Shown here piece after piece: positions 1 through 9,045 of a DNA stretch of 44,890 nucleotides (positions are counted from its first letter, which is position 1; each line of letters opens with the position of its first letter). The stretch is from Sphaerochaeta sp. Phil3. GTDB lineage: Bacteria > Spirochaetota > Spirochaetia > Sphaerochaetales > Sphaerochaetaceae. The notes below the pieces were generated by a model that did not search any database, was not told the DNA's origin, and worked only from the letters and a program-made list of their open reading frames with translations. The position numbers were made by a program, and so were the translations under genes. The stretch is taken from the NCBI GenBank assembly GCA_001940825.1, contig MSGT01000047.1:1-44890 (forward strand), read 5' to 3'.

Positions 1-122
1 CCCCCAACTTTCCGTGAAGAACCTTTCATTTTAGGCTCTCTTTTGTGCATATCCAAATGTACCTGCATGAAACGAGGTCTCAAAACAAAAGAGGCTCAAG
101 GATATCGGTCTTGGAGGATTCT

Positions 123-1292
123 TTACTTCCTCTTGGATTTGTAGATGTCTATGAGATTCTGATATCGGCCTAGGATGGTGTCCATGAGAGGTCCGTCCCA
201 TGGGATAGGTATGGTGTCGTATGCCACCCCCCCCATTTTGGACTTCTCAGATTCAGGCAGAGCAAGGAATTGCTTTATCTTTTCGCAAATGCTCTCGTTG
301 GTGTCCTTTCCAAGTACGCCGTTTATGCCGTCCTGTATCACCTCTGCGGCGCAGGAGCCTTCCACTACGAGGCCTGGCGTTCTCTGGGCTGCCGCTTCCC
401 TAAGAACCATTGGTGCGTTGTCGTATATGGATGGGAAGAGGAAGAGGTCCGCCATGCTGTAGAGGCAGTCCAAGGTCTCGAAGTCCTGTAGATGTCCAGT
501 CATGATTAGGTTTTGTGTTATGTTGCATTTCTGAGCTAGGTCCCTGACTCCTTTTTCATCAGGGCCTTGGCCTGCCATGACGAGCTGGAAGTCTATGCCT
601 TGCTGCTTCAAGAGACCGCAGGACTCTACGACGCGCTTCAGATTCTTCTTCCAGTTTATCTGTCCAACGAACAGTATCATTGGCTTGTCGTCATTTATTC
701 CGTACTTCGCCCGCACTTCCGGAACCTTCTCCACGTTGAGGACTCTCTTGTTGGTGCCGTTGGGCATAACGACGACCTTGCCTTTGTATCCATATTCTCT
801 GAGTGTCTCTCCTGTTCCCTCGGATACAGCCCACACTTCATCGCAGTGGCTGTAGAAATCGGCCACCATCTTGGCTCCCACCTTTGCTACGGACTTCATC
901 TTCGTCACTTCAAGGATGTCGTCGTAGAACTTCGTGTGGAAGGAACCTACGACTGGGATTCCTTTGCGTTTTGCATAATGTATTCCAATGTTCCCTGCAA
1001 ATGCCGGACCATGTACATGGCATATATCAAGATTCACTTGCTTCATTCTTGTCACGAAGTGTCTGTCGAACGTCTTGAGTCCTATCCTGTATGGGAGTTT
1101 GTGGGACATCTTGAATGAGATGAAGTCCACTATTTCATACGGATACTGGCCCCTGTAGCCTGCATCGTACATAGGTGCTATGACATATACTTCGTTGCCT
1201 CTTGCAGACATGGTCTCTGCATAGGCCTTCATGACTCTTCCAACACCATCGAATACGGGTATGAAGGATTCTCCAAATTGTCCAATTTTCAT
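123..1292 (-). CDS. GT4-type glycosyltransferase
   Basis: A 389-residue cytosolic glycosyltransferase of the GT-B fold, GT4-like group. It would transfer a sugar from a nucleotide-sugar donor to a lipid or glycan acceptor. The N-terminus (MKIGQFGESFIP) and the following VGRVMKAYAETMSARGNEV segment match the acceptor-side Rossmann domain. The C-terminal half carries the donor-domain signatures ILFVGQINWKKN near the middle and, towards the end, LFLFPSIYDNAPMVLREA, which corresponds to the family's E-x7-E region. The ATG is at 1290-1292. It is the last gene of the minus-strand cluster, 40 bp behind the membrane protein gene. The acceptor is not deducible; a diacylglycerol glycolipid or cell-envelope glycan is possible. 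Family is secure, substrate unknown. Confidence 0.9.
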   Translation of the reverse strand: MKIGQFGESFIPVFDGVGRVMKAYAETMSARGNEVYVIAPMYDAGYRGQYPYEIVDFISFKMSHKLPYRIGLKTFDRHFVTRMKQVNLDICHVHGPAFAGNIGIHYAKRKGIPVVGSFHTKFYDDILEVTKMKSVAKVGAKMVADFYSHCDEVWAVSEGTGETLREYGYKGKVVVMPNGTNKRVLNVEKVPEVRAKYGINDDKPMILFVGQINWKKNLKRVVESCGLLKQQGIDFQLVMAGQGPDEKGVRDLAQKCNITQNLIMTGHLQDFETLDCLYSMADLFLFPSIYDNAPMVLREAAAQRTPGLVVEGSCAAEVIQDGINGVLGKDTNESICEKIKQFLALPESEKSKMGGVAYDTIPIPWDGPLMDTILGRYQNLIDIYKSKRK

Positions 1293-1332
1293 ATTCTCTC
1301 CAAAACTGCAACCTTGCGGGAGTCTCCAATGA

Positions 1333-2073
1333 CTACAGTCTTATGGTGTTCCTTGTCAATACGATCGTATTGATTAGGCAACCGGCCACGAACAGGCTAG
1401 TACCAATGAGATTGGAGTACGAGATGTTGAAGAAGTAGGTTGCGAAGATGCTTGCATCCAGAATCACGGAAGCAAGAAGCCTAACGGTTCCGGCTCCAGG
1501 AGCCTCTGTGAAGAGGAGCAGTATATTGACGACAGCGGCGACTGCGCTGAGTATTGTAAATATCCAAAACGAGGGGTTCATCCTCCAAAGGTTCTCGAAC
1601 GAAAGCGGTGCCGGAAGAAGAAGCCCCATGAAAAGCGCACCTGCAAGGCCTATCCAGGAGTAGAGAGAGACTGCGCCGTATTCGTTGTTCTGGAAATAGA
1701 GCCCTGATCCTATTAGGGAGAGCAGCATGGCCATGACCGCGAATATGGATATCCTTGAGAGCACCATAAGCGACATTAGGCTTATCCCTGTGAGGTTCGC
1801 AAAGTCATTGAACACCCTTATCTCTGCAAGCGATGCTGAGAAAAGGAAGCATACCATGAAGATATTCTCAGGACTGCCTCCAGACAGGCAGCTTCTGTAG
1901 TAGCTTATCGTGAACACGAGAAGCATACCTATTCTGGCCACGGATTGTATGAACGGAAGCTCCTGCCATATGTCCTGTGCAAGAAAGAAGCCTCTTGCTG
2001 CTATTGCTCCACACACACCCATCATGATGATCTGAACTATGAGGATAAGAATCTTCAGTAATTTGCTTCTCAT
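1333..2073 (-). CDS. Polytopic membrane protein, function unknown
   Basis: A 246-residue protein I do not recognise. About seven hydrophobic stretches run along it, starting with a membrane segment directly after the basic MRSKLLK N-terminus, so it should be an integral inner-membrane protein without a soluble domain. No catalytic motif is visible. Its ribosome binding site lies in a 14-bp tandem duplication (2077-2103) that also covers the stop codon of the upstream symporter gene. It sits between the symporter and the glycosyltransferase on the same strand with short gaps, so it is probably cotranscribed and may act in envelope metabolism, but that is only context. Confidence 0.75.
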   Translation of the reverse strand: MRSKLLKILILIVQIIMMGVCGAIAARGFFLAQDIWQELPFIQSVARIGMLLVFTISYYRSCLSGGSPENIFMVCFLFSASLAEIRVFNDFANLTGISLMSLMVLSRISIFAVMAMLLSLIGSGLYFQNNEYGAVSLYSWIGLAGALFMGLLLPAPLSFENLWRMNPSFWIFTILSAVAAVVNILLLFTEAPGAGTVRLLASVILDASIFATYFFNISYSNLIGTSLFVAGCLINTIVLTRNTIRL

Positions 2074-2076
2074 GGT

Positions 2077-2103
2077 GTTGTATCCTTATTGTTGTATCCT
2101 TAT
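2077..2103. repeat. Tandem 14-bp duplication over stop codon and RBS
   Basis: GTTGTATCCTTAT occurs at 2077-2089 and again at 2091-2103, a 14-bp period. Read on the minus strand, each copy contains an AAGGA ribosome binding sequence. The copy nearest the symporter gene also contains its TAA stop codon. The duplication therefore gives the downstream membrane protein gene two Shine-Dalgarno sequences. Confidence 0.8.
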
Positions 2104-3380
2104 ACGGTGTCCTCTTCGACTATGTTGCAGTCCGCGTTGAGGTTGCAGGCCGTGAAGCTCGTGCCAAGGCCTGAGAGCATCGTATCGAACAGCAGGGCGA
2201 TTCCGTTTACAAGTGGAAGCATCCCAATCAAGGATGCTGTGCCGTTGGAGACGTCCGCCCCTATGAGGCCAAGTGCGCAGGATGCACAGAACAGCACTTC
2301 ATATCCTGCATGGAGGCTGCTTGCGAAGCTTACGGCTGTACATGCAAGTGCTATGGTTATGGTCTGGGTTGCAGACGGCATGGTTCCGCTTGCCGCCAAT
2401 ACAAGGGCGCATGAACAAAGCGTACCCATCATTGCACTGCCGCCCTTGGTCAGGACGTTGTGTATTGGAAGCGATGTGGAGACCACGTTCTTGCGAATCC
2501 CCAGGTTTATCCTGCAGTCAGTGTAGAGTGCAGGAAGTGCAAACAGATTGTTCACTGAGAAGAACGCTGCTGTGGCTGCTGAAAGAAGCCTGATGATTTG
2601 TCTGTAGGGGTTTCTCTTGAATCCCGTTGCAATGGCGTATATCAGTGGAACGACTATCAAAAACGTTCCAAACCCTATGATGCAGAGCATCGTTATGAAA
2701 CGCCATGAAGCGAAGACCGTCCCGTTGAGCCATAGTGTCTCGAACCATGTCCCTGCAATGAAGAAAACGGCGATCCACAGGACTCTGGCGGTTTGTCTTG
2801 CAAGTCTGAACATTGCTTCGCTCATTGAGTTGAGCACCTGGTATGCAGGGCGCATCACTTCGCTTGTGGGTCTTGTAGCATAACCCATGACCAAGGCAAG
2901 AAACATCACAGGCAACAGGCTGTCGCTTGATTTCACAAGGTTGAGAAATGCATTCGTGGAAAGCGGATTCGCAAGGACGAGTCTGCTTGACGTAAGCTCT
3001 GAGAAAGCATTGAACAGGGACGAATCCTGCATTGCGCTTATTGCGGTGGCACCTGATGCAGTGGACTGCTCTATGGGGAAGGCTGCTGGTACCAGCCTGA
3101 AGAGAAGCGCCGCAGAAACTGTCATGACAACGGTTGTCAGAAGGCTCCAGAAAAAGGAAGACAGCCAAACGAAGCCGTTTCCACCTTTCTTCCTTGCAAG
3201 GGACGAGGTTCCTGCCGTCATTGCGAAGAAAACCAAAGGGAACACGATGAACACACCCATCTTTGAGACGATGGATGCCATGAAATTCACGGATGAGTAG
3301 AAAAAGGAGCTTTCTTTGAACGTCACCTGAAAGGCGAGTCCCATTGCAGCTGCAGCCAGATATGTCAACCAAGTCTTCAT
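2100..3380 (-). CDS. Sodium/proton:dicarboxylate symporter family (SDF) protein
   Basis: A secondary transporter of the DAACS/SDF family (PF00375), which moves dicarboxylates or amino acids with Na+ or H+ across the inner membrane. With the start chosen at 3380 (MKTWLTYLAAAAMG) it has about 426 residues, the normal family length. The reading frame extends upstream to 3476, but that part overlaps the amylase gene and is not hydrophobic. The C-terminal half holds the family hairpin and unwound-helix region (NLFALPALYTDCRINLG, then a serine-rich loop) and ends with a substrate-site-like segment, FDTMLSGLGTSFTACNLNAD. The exact substrate is unknown. It follows the amylase gene with a 34-bp gap and no strong Shine-Dalgarno sequence. 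Confidence 0.82.
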   Translation of the reverse strand: MKTWLTYLAAAAMGLAFQVTFKESSFFYSSVNFMASIVSKMGVFIVFPLVFFAMTAGTSSLARKKGGNGFVWLSSFFWSLLTTVVMTVSAALLFRLVPAAFPIEQSTASGATAISAMQDSSLFNAFSELTSSRLVLANPLSTNAFLNLVKSSDSLLPVMFLALVMGYATRPTSEVMRPAYQVLNSMSEAMFRLARQTARVLWIAVFFIAGTWFETLWLNGTVFASWRFITMLCIIGFGTFLIVVPLIYAIATGFKRNPYRQIIRLLSAATAAFFSVNNLFALPALYTDCRINLGIRKNVVSTSLPIHNVLTKGGSAMMGTLCSCALVLAASGTMPSATQTITIALACTAVSFASSLHAGYEVLFCASCALGLIGADVSNGTASLIGMLPLVNGIALLFDTMLSGLGTSFTACNLNADCNIVEEDTV

Positions 3381-3414
3381 ATTCTGGATTATATTTCCAA
3401 CTTGTTGCAGTTGT

Positions 3415-6400
3415 CTAGCAGTGTGTCCCCTCCATGAGATTGTCCAGCCTATACTGCGCCTGATTGCTGCGGTCAAGCCATTTCCTCAGTTCCTTTTCGC
3501 TCTCCTTCGTACATTCGTCCGCATCCACACCTTTGTCTGCTCCTTTGTCCATGCATTGCATGGCCTGTGACAGGACGGTGAGGTACATGCACTCCTGGAA
3601 CGCTTCGCCTCTGTACCAGCGCACCCCTTGGTATTCGTTGCATCCAATGAGCATCTGGAAGGTCTTGTTGCACAAAAGCTCCTCCATTTCCTTGGGTTTG
3701 GAGGCATTTAGTATGGCGCACCGGAAAGCAACGGACGGCTGTACTCCAAAGAGTCTGTCCAGCTGAAGCGTGCGGGCTATCTCGAAGGATTCTGCAAGCC
3801 CTGTGCCATCGGGGTTTATGAATGGCATTTCAAGTAAGGCTGCTGATACCACGGTTGCAAGCATGTCGTCAAGGATGAGGTTTGCGTTCTGGAATGGTTT
3901 TCTTCTGCAGATGGCTTCGAGCGTGTTGACCATGTCGAGTATGACCTGCGCTTTCATGCGTCTTGGGTGAAGGCCTATCTTCTCGAACAGGCCTGTCAGC
4001 TCGTCCATATAGGTGTAGCATGTTCCAAGGGTCTGCATTATGCCTTTCTTGTTGGCGCTTGTGGAGGTTCCGTTGAGGATGGTCCTGAGATCCTTTGCGA
4101 ACTTCTGGCTTCTGATTGGATCCACCGCCTCGAAGAACGGTCCAAGGTAGAGAATTTGCATTTCATGCTCTATGCTCTCCATGCCACGGCTACCCATCTT
4201 TTCGTAGAGCTTCTGGTATATCCCGTCTATATCCTCAATCTCATAGATGTTCGTGACGACCATGGTCTCGTAGCCGTTGAGCGATACCTTTAGGCCTTCC
4301 TCGTACAGCTTCACAGAAGGCATTATGCGGTACAGCCCATCGTTGAAGTTCCTGTATATCACATAGCGCCTCACACCCCTCGTAAGCCTTAGGCTCTTTG
4401 CAAGCGACACCGTTTCAAGGCTTTTCTCCTCGCCGTTTCGCACCAGCTTGGGGGCCGATTCCGTTATGGTTCCGTCCACGTGGTCGTATTGGTTGTTGTA
4501 CAGGACAAGCGCCATTTGGTTGTCGTCGCCGTTCACATACGCAAAGACCGATTCCGCCGTGCTTCCGTCTTCGCGGTGTGCATCAAAGAGCTGGAAGTTC
4601 TTGGATTCTGAGAAGAGCCTTCGCATCTTGAGAAGAGGGAATATCCTTCTTCTATGCTCGGCTATGAGCCTTTCGTCTGGCTTTTCGTCCCAGTAGGCCC
4701 TTTGGTATTCCATGCCGTACTTCTCTCTGAAGCCCTCTATCTGTCCGTGTCCGAACATTGGCAGACCCGGCATGGTTGAAAGCAGTGTGCATGCTCCAAA
4801 ATACTTGTCCGTATCGCCGAACTGGGCTATTGCAGTGTCTTCGTCGGGGTTGTTCATGAAGTTCACATAGCGTTTGAGGATTTCAGGGTCGAACGCAATG
4901 GTGGACTTTATCATTTCCCTGTACTTTGCGTTGTCCTGGTTCTTTATCATGTGCATGAAGGCACTGTTGTAGACCCTGTGCATTCCAAGAGTCCTGACGA
5001 AATAGCTTTCCATCATCCAGAATGCTTCCGCTATTAGCAGGGTGTCAGGTAGCTCCTGTGATATCCTGTCCACGACCTCGCGCCAGAATTCGTTGGGAAT
5101 CCTTCTGTTGAACTCCTCGTCCGTCATTTCGTATGGAATCCTTCCTGCAATGTCACCGCCCGTGCCTGGTTTTGGATACCACAGCCTTTGGATGTGGCGC
5201 TTTGCAAGAGTCATTGCGGCATCGAAACGTATGACGGGGAAGTTCCTTGCAACTTCAAGAATCTGCTGAATGACGGCCTCTCTTGTGGTTGGGTTGAGGA
5301 AATCGAGCTGTGCAGTGTCGTTCCAAGGCATTGTTGTACCATCGTTGCCATGGAATATATACGAAGTCTCGCCTGTGCGGCGGTCAACCCTGCGGAACGT
5401 GACGGCGGCATCCGTCCTGTCGTAGTAGTGGTCCTCTATCCTTATGTCTATGTCTGGGTTGTCCGACAGGTTTGGGCCGTTGTACGTGTAGGATGGAAAC
5501 GGTGGGTATGACTGCTGGATGAAGTAGTCGCTGTGCTCCATCATCCAGTCGCTGTCTATTCCAGTATGGTTTGGAACCATGTCGCTTGCAAGTCTAATGC
5601 CACGCTCCCAACACCTCTTCTTGAGGTCGTACAATGACTGCCATCCTCCAATGCGGGAGGAGATTTCATATCCTTTGAGGGAATAGGCTGACGACTCTGC
5701 ATCAGGATTGCCGCACAGCACCTTTATCTTCTTGGATGCAGGGCTTCTCTCCCAAAGTCCAATGAGCCACAGTGCCGTGAAGCCGCTGTCGCGCAGGTAG
5801 TCCAGCTCCTCATCTGGAATCTGGTCAAGGCGGGATATGTCCCTTTCGTATTTCTTTGACAGCTGGTCTAGCCACACCAGAGTGCTCTTTGCCATCATGA
5901 CCACGTTTGGCATCCAGTTCTTGTCCGGAGTGAACCTTTCAAAGTCCTGGTCCTCGTCTTTGAAGCTTGGGATCTCCATTGGGCCTGGTCCCAGTCCCAT
6001 GGGGTGTGGTTTCGTCTCCTCCCTCAAATAGTCTTTGGCCTTTAGAAGGAGTGTGTTCAGCTCTTCTGGAAGCAGCATATCCCAGTGCTCCGTTATGTAC
6101 TCCATTTGCTTCATGAGCGAGTCCGGGAACAGGCGGGACGGCATTGTGAGGAACGAAAAGAGATCGTCCGAGTCCATGTTCTCAATGAACGATGTCCCTT
6201 TGAGGTAGCTTCCCATCATTCCTGTAAGGGCTTTCGTTCCTTGGGGGAACACCATTGTGCTTTGGTCGAACATGTTGCCAGTAGCCGTGAGGAATGCCGG
6301 GTTGGATTCGAACACCTGATGCACGAAGAACGCCCTTGCCGTTTCGTCCAAGCCGTCGAAGCGCTGATCCGTGAGCTTTGTGGGGAACATCCTGTTGTAG

Positions 6401-6702
6401 AAGCCCAGAACCTCCTTGCAGGCTTCGTTCTTCTGGGCAAGAACCTGGATGCGGGAGAAGGGGTCTGAGTCCGTGCCTTTGAGGTATGCCGATATCACGG
6501 TTTGGTATATGAGGTGCAGTACGGCGCATATATGCACGTTGGCCGCAGACAGCGGCCTGTCGTGGCTTTCGTTGTATATGTGCGTGAGCTCCTGCGCCTG
6601 CCTGTACATGACGCCTATCTTGCTTGATGTCTCGAATACCGGACTCTCGTATGACATCTCTATTCTGCTTGGCTCTGAAATCCTCAAATCCCTGTTCTTC
6701 AT
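3415..6702 (-). CDS. Large GH13 alpha-amylase family protein with extra N- and C-terminal domains
   Basis: A 1095-residue glycoside hydrolase family 13 protein acting on alpha-glucans or related sugars. The four conserved GH13 regions are present. Region I is DMVPNH (D374, H379). Region II is VIRFDAAM with the nucleophile D494. Region III is LIAEAFW with the acid/base E559. Region IV is FMNNPDED with the third acid D620. About 270 residues of mostly helical sequence precede the barrel and about 300 follow it, roughly twice the usual size. No signal peptide is visible, so it should be cytosolic. The gene starts 7 bp after the pth stop codon and is followed by the symporter gene. Hydrolysis versus transglycosylation cannot be told from the sequence. 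Confidence 0.92.
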   Translation of the reverse strand: MKNRDLRISEPSRIEMSYESPVFETSSKIGVMYRQAQELTHIYNESHDRPLSAANVHICAVLHLIYQTVISAYLKGTDSDPFSRIQVLAQKNEACKEVLGFYNRMFPTKLTDQRFDGLDETARAFFVHQVFESNPAFLTATGNMFDQSTMVFPQGTKALTGMMGSYLKGTSFIENMDSDDLFSFLTMPSRLFPDSLMKQMEYITEHWDMLLPEELNTLLLKAKDYLREETKPHPMGLGPGPMEIPSFKDEDQDFERFTPDKNWMPNVVMMAKSTLVWLDQLSKKYERDISRLDQIPDEELDYLRDSGFTALWLIGLWERSPASKKIKVLCGNPDAESSAYSLKGYEISSRIGGWQSLYDLKKRCWERGIRLASDMVPNHTGIDSDWMMEHSDYFIQQSYPPFPSYTYNGPNLSDNPDIDIRIEDHYYDRTDAAVTFRRVDRRTGETSYIFHGNDGTTMPWNDTAQLDFLNPTTREAVIQQILEVARNFPVIRFDAAMTLAKRHIQRLWYPKPGTGGDIAGRIPYEMTDEEFNRRIPNEFWREVVDRISQELPDTLLIAEAFWMMESYFVRTLGMHRVYNSAFMHMIKNQDNAKYREMIKSTIAFDPEILKRYVNFMNNPDEDTAIAQFGDTDKYFGACTLLSTMPGLPMFGHGQIEGFREKYGMEYQRAYWDEKPDERLIAEHRRRIFPLLKMRRLFSESKNFQLFDAHREDGSTAESVFAYVNGDDNQMALVLYNNQYDHVDGTITESAPKLVRNGEEKSLETVSLAKSLRLTRGVRRYVIYRNFNDGLYRIMPSVKLYEEGLKVSLNGYETMVVTNIYEIEDIDGIYQKLYEKMGSRGMESIEHEMQILYLGPFFEAVDPIRSQKFAKDLRTILNGTSTSANKKGIMQTLGTCYTYMDELTGLFEKIGLHPRRMKAQVILDMVNTLEAICRRKPFQNANLILDDMLATVVSAALLEMPFINPDGTGLAESFEIARTLQLDRLFGVQPSVAFRCAILNASKPKEMEELLCNKTFQMLIGCNEYQGVRWYRGEAFQECMYLTVLSQAMQCMDKGADKGVDADECTKESEKELRKWLDRSNQAQYRLDNLMEGTHC

Positions 6703-6709
6703 ACTTGTA

Positions 6710-7246
6710 TCACCTTGATTGGATTCCGTTCTTGATGAATCCTTCTATCTCCTTGGACGCCTGCTTCAGAACATCTTCCAGCCCCTTCTCCTCCAAAGGA
6801 GAGAAGCGTCCAAGGACGAAATCTGCAACCTGAATGCAGGCAGGAGGTCTTCCAACCCCAAGTCTCAGCCTGCAGAACCTGTCTGTCCCTAGGTGCGTCT
6901 TCACGGACCTGAGTCCGTTGTGACCTCCCATGCCTCCGCCCATTTGGATCTTCACGCTCTTGAACGGCAGTTCTATGTCGTCGTGCACGACAAGCACGTC
7001 CTTGCAGTCTATCCCATAGAACTTGGTGGCTTCCTGTACTGACAATCCGCTTTCGTTCATGAACGTCTGTGGTTTGAGAAGGACCGCATCTCCCTGCTTT
7101 GTGTACTGTGCGTGGAATTTCGTCGTCCAGCTTTGGGTCATGCCTTTGTATGCGGAAAAAGCGTCACATACCATCCAACCTGCGTTGTGTCTTGTGTGAC
7201 GGTACTGCATTCCCGGATTACCTAGAAAGACGATGAGCTTAGGCAT
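6710..7246 (-). CDS. pth: Peptidyl-tRNA hydrolase
   Basis: Releases tRNA from prematurely dropped peptidyl-tRNA in the cytosol. With the start at 7246 (MPKLIVFLGNPG) the protein has 178 residues, close to the usual 180-195. Conserved residues are in the canonical places: N10 in GNPG, H20 in RHTRHNAGW, and the catalytic Asp in VVHDDIELP. The frame is open upstream to 7351, but that part runs over the divergent promoter region and does not resemble the family. It is the first gene of the minus-strand operon that continues with the GH13 gene and is divergent from the DUF4416 gene. Confidence 0.96.
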   Translation of the reverse strand: MPKLIVFLGNPGMQYRHTRHNAGWMVCDAFSAYKGMTQSWTTKFHAQYTKQGDAVLLKPQTFMNESGLSVQEATKFYGIDCKDVLVVHDDIELPFKSVKIQMGGGMGGHNGLRSVKTHLGTDRFCRLRLGVGRPPACIQVADFVLGRFSPLEEKGLEDVLKQASKEIEGFIKNGIQSR

Positions 7247-7282
7247 ATCTAAACTATAATCCTTCCTTTGGCTCAAAGCAAG

Positions 7283-7311
7283 TTGACATTGCAGAGCCTT
7301 GGCAAAATAAT
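7283..7311 (+). promoter_or_regulatory. Sigma70-type promoter for the DUF4416 gene
   Basis: TTGACA at 7283-7288, a 17-bp spacer, then AATAAT at 7306-7311. This is close to consensus at ideal spacing and lies 41 bp before the ATG at 7353. Confidence 0.6.
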
Positions 7312-7352
7312 CAGTTTCAGAGGTATCGGTCTGATACTCCTTGGAGGGCATT

Positions 7353-7898
7353 ATGGCGATTGCAAGACCTTATACGGACTGCGCTTTGGTTATGGGCGTG
7401 CTTTCGAGCGCTGAGGGCGAGCGTGGTCGTATTCTTGCCGTCCTTGAGGATGCCTTTGGTCCCATCCAGCTTGCAAGCCCCACGATGGATTTCTCCTATA
7501 CCGATTACTATGACGGTGAGATGGGTTCACGTCCCGTGAGGTATCTTCTTATGTTCCGCAATCTCGTGGACCCTTCGACCCTTGCTGATATAAAGACGGC
7601 TACCAACGAACTTGAGCTTTCGTTCGCCGTTCCTGCTGGGAGTCCTTCCGGACGCAGGGTTAACCTGGACCCCGGCATACTGTCGCTTTCCAGTTTCATA
7701 CTTGCAACGTGCAAGGACCGTTCGCACCGCATCCCCTTGAAGGACGGAATCTATGCGGAGACGACCCTTATTTACCAGAACAAGGATTTCCAACGCCTTC
7801 CTTGGACGTATGCGGATTACAGCAGCGATGAGGTGCGTTCTGTTCTGCGCTCGTTCCGCAATGAGTACCGCAGGCTGTTGAAGCTGTCCCAATCGTAA
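7353..7898 (+). CDS. DUF4416 family protein
   Basis: A 181-residue protein matching the DUF4416 family as I know it: an N-terminal segment, then MDFSYTDYYDGEMG, RRVNLDPGILS, ATCKDRSHRIPLKDGIYAE and a basic C-terminus. The function is not established; the protein is small, soluble and probably cytosolic. The start ATG at 7353 has GGAGG at 7343-7347 at good spacing. The in-frame TTG further upstream is part of that ribosome binding site. It is divergent from pth. The family is common in spirochaetes and some other anaerobes, which is one of the hints to the host. Confidence 0.88.
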   Translation: MAIARPYTDCALVMGVLSSAEGERGRILAVLEDAFGPIQLASPTMDFSYTDYYDGEMGSRPVRYLLMFRNLVDPSTLADIKTATNELELSFAVPAGSPSGRRVNLDPGILSLSSFILATCKDRSHRIPLKDGIYAETTLIYQNKDFQRLPWTYADYSSDEVRSVLRSFRNEYRRLLKLSQS

Positions 7899-7952
7899 AA
7901 AATTTTTAGAAAACCGTGAATGGAAGTTACAGGTTTCTTTGATTCTTTATGT

Positions 7953-8768
7953 ATGAGACGAAAAAACATTTCTTTCCGGTTCGCTTTTGCTTGTTTCGTA
8001 TGCATCGCCGCTGTCGTTGCGGTGCTTTTCGCAATTGGAGTTCTCTTCCCTTCGTGTTCTGCAGCCTTGTTCGACAGGACCGTGGAACTGGAGATTCCAC
8101 AGCACCCTTGGGAAGCCTGCTCCAACGATGTGGAAATGTGGTACTCCGTCAAATGGTCCTACGGCAACGAGGTGAGAAGCCTCTATGTTCCACCTGGTGA
8201 GCGGAGAGCCTCCATCAAGGTTCCAATAGGGGAGACTGTGTTCATCTGTGCATTTCCTTTGGGTGAGATGCGGCCCTTTGGGGCTGTCGTGACTCCTTTT
8301 GATTCGGATGCCGCTTTCGTAATGAGCCAGGAGGACGGCTACATAGCGGCATTGCTCATGGATGTGGACAGAGACTCGACCAAAGGTATCAACTACAGGG
8401 CCCTGAAGGAGGTCTTGAAGTCCGTTGGACAGGAATCTTCCAGCAGCGTCTCCACTGCGGATTCCGTTGGTGTCCTGGCTTTGGACAAGGTGCGTTTCCT
8501 GCGGGATGTGATGAATGGAGAGCTTTCCCAGTCCTCCGTCGTTTTCATCAAGCCGTTCGATATGCCTCAGTTCGCGATTCCAAATGGAGTGTGGGTGAGT
8601 GAATCGGCTTTGGGTTCGTACTACATAGTGAAGGATTCCATGATGCCGTCCATAAGGCTTAGCGAAGGGGTGCATAGGTTCTACAACCCCTCGACGGATA
8701 GGGAGCTTGTCGTTGTTGTGGACGAGAAGGGGAATACGTTCAGGTATGTGAGGCAGGCTCTTGTGTAG
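7953..8768 (+). CDS. Membrane-anchored hypothetical protein
   Basis: About 271 residues, not recognised. The N-terminus MRRKNISFRF followed by about 24 hydrophobic residues is a signal anchor or uncleaved signal peptide. The remaining 230 residues are soluble, look beta-rich and should face the periplasm. The frame also allows an ATG at 7920 (11 residues more). Neither start has a clear Shine-Dalgarno sequence; I prefer 7953 because the basic residues then lie directly before the membrane segment. It follows the DUF4416 gene by about 50 bp in the same direction, with an AAAAAATTTTT stretch in between, so cotranscription is likely. Confidence 0.7.
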   Translation: MRRKNISFRFAFACFVCIAAVVAVLFAIGVLFPSCSAALFDRTVELEIPQHPWEACSNDVEMWYSVKWSYGNEVRSLYVPPGERRASIKVPIGETVFICAFPLGEMRPFGAVVTPFDSDAAFVMSQEDGYIAALLMDVDRDSTKGINYRALKEVLKSVGQESSSSVSTADSVGVLALDKVRFLRDVMNGELSQSSVVFIKPFDMPQFAIPNGVWVSESALGSYYIVKDSMMPSIRLSEGVHRFYNPSTDRELVVVVDEKGNTFRYVRQALV

Positions 8769-9045
8769 GGGGTTTGCGTTGGGATTTATCTTTGGAAAGC
8801 CGCACTGGGGACTTTGGGGTTGAACTGTTTTGCATCATGTGATTTCATTGGTGGTGAGAGGCGTGGGCAAAGGCATGGACGATTCATGAAAACGTCGATT
8901 TCTACGTTCTTGCAACCATTTGCAACCGCTGGTTGACAAGAAATACAGCGGACTTGGTGGTGGGCAACCATGTCCAAGGCTATCTTGTGGATGTTTTGAT
9001 TCACGAGGAAGCTTCACTGGCTTCCCCATACTAGGAGGTTTGCAC

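Noticed and set aside
1-122. Possible gene at the left edge
   Set aside because: No frame with a start or family motif is visible; only the ATCGGTCT element is notable.
2518-3372. Minus-strand open frame of 284 codons
   Set aside because: It overlaps the symporter in another frame and its Cys/His/Arg-rich translation resembles no protein.
7251-7256. TATAAT-like sequence near the pth start as a promoter for the DUF4416 gene
   Set aside because: It is too far from 7353 and has no -35; TTGACA-17-AATAAT at 7283-7311 fits better.
8920-9045. N-terminal extension of the XRE gene
   Set aside because: The helix-turn-helix starts right after 9046, where a strong TAGGAGG is placed; the upstream translation is not protein-like.
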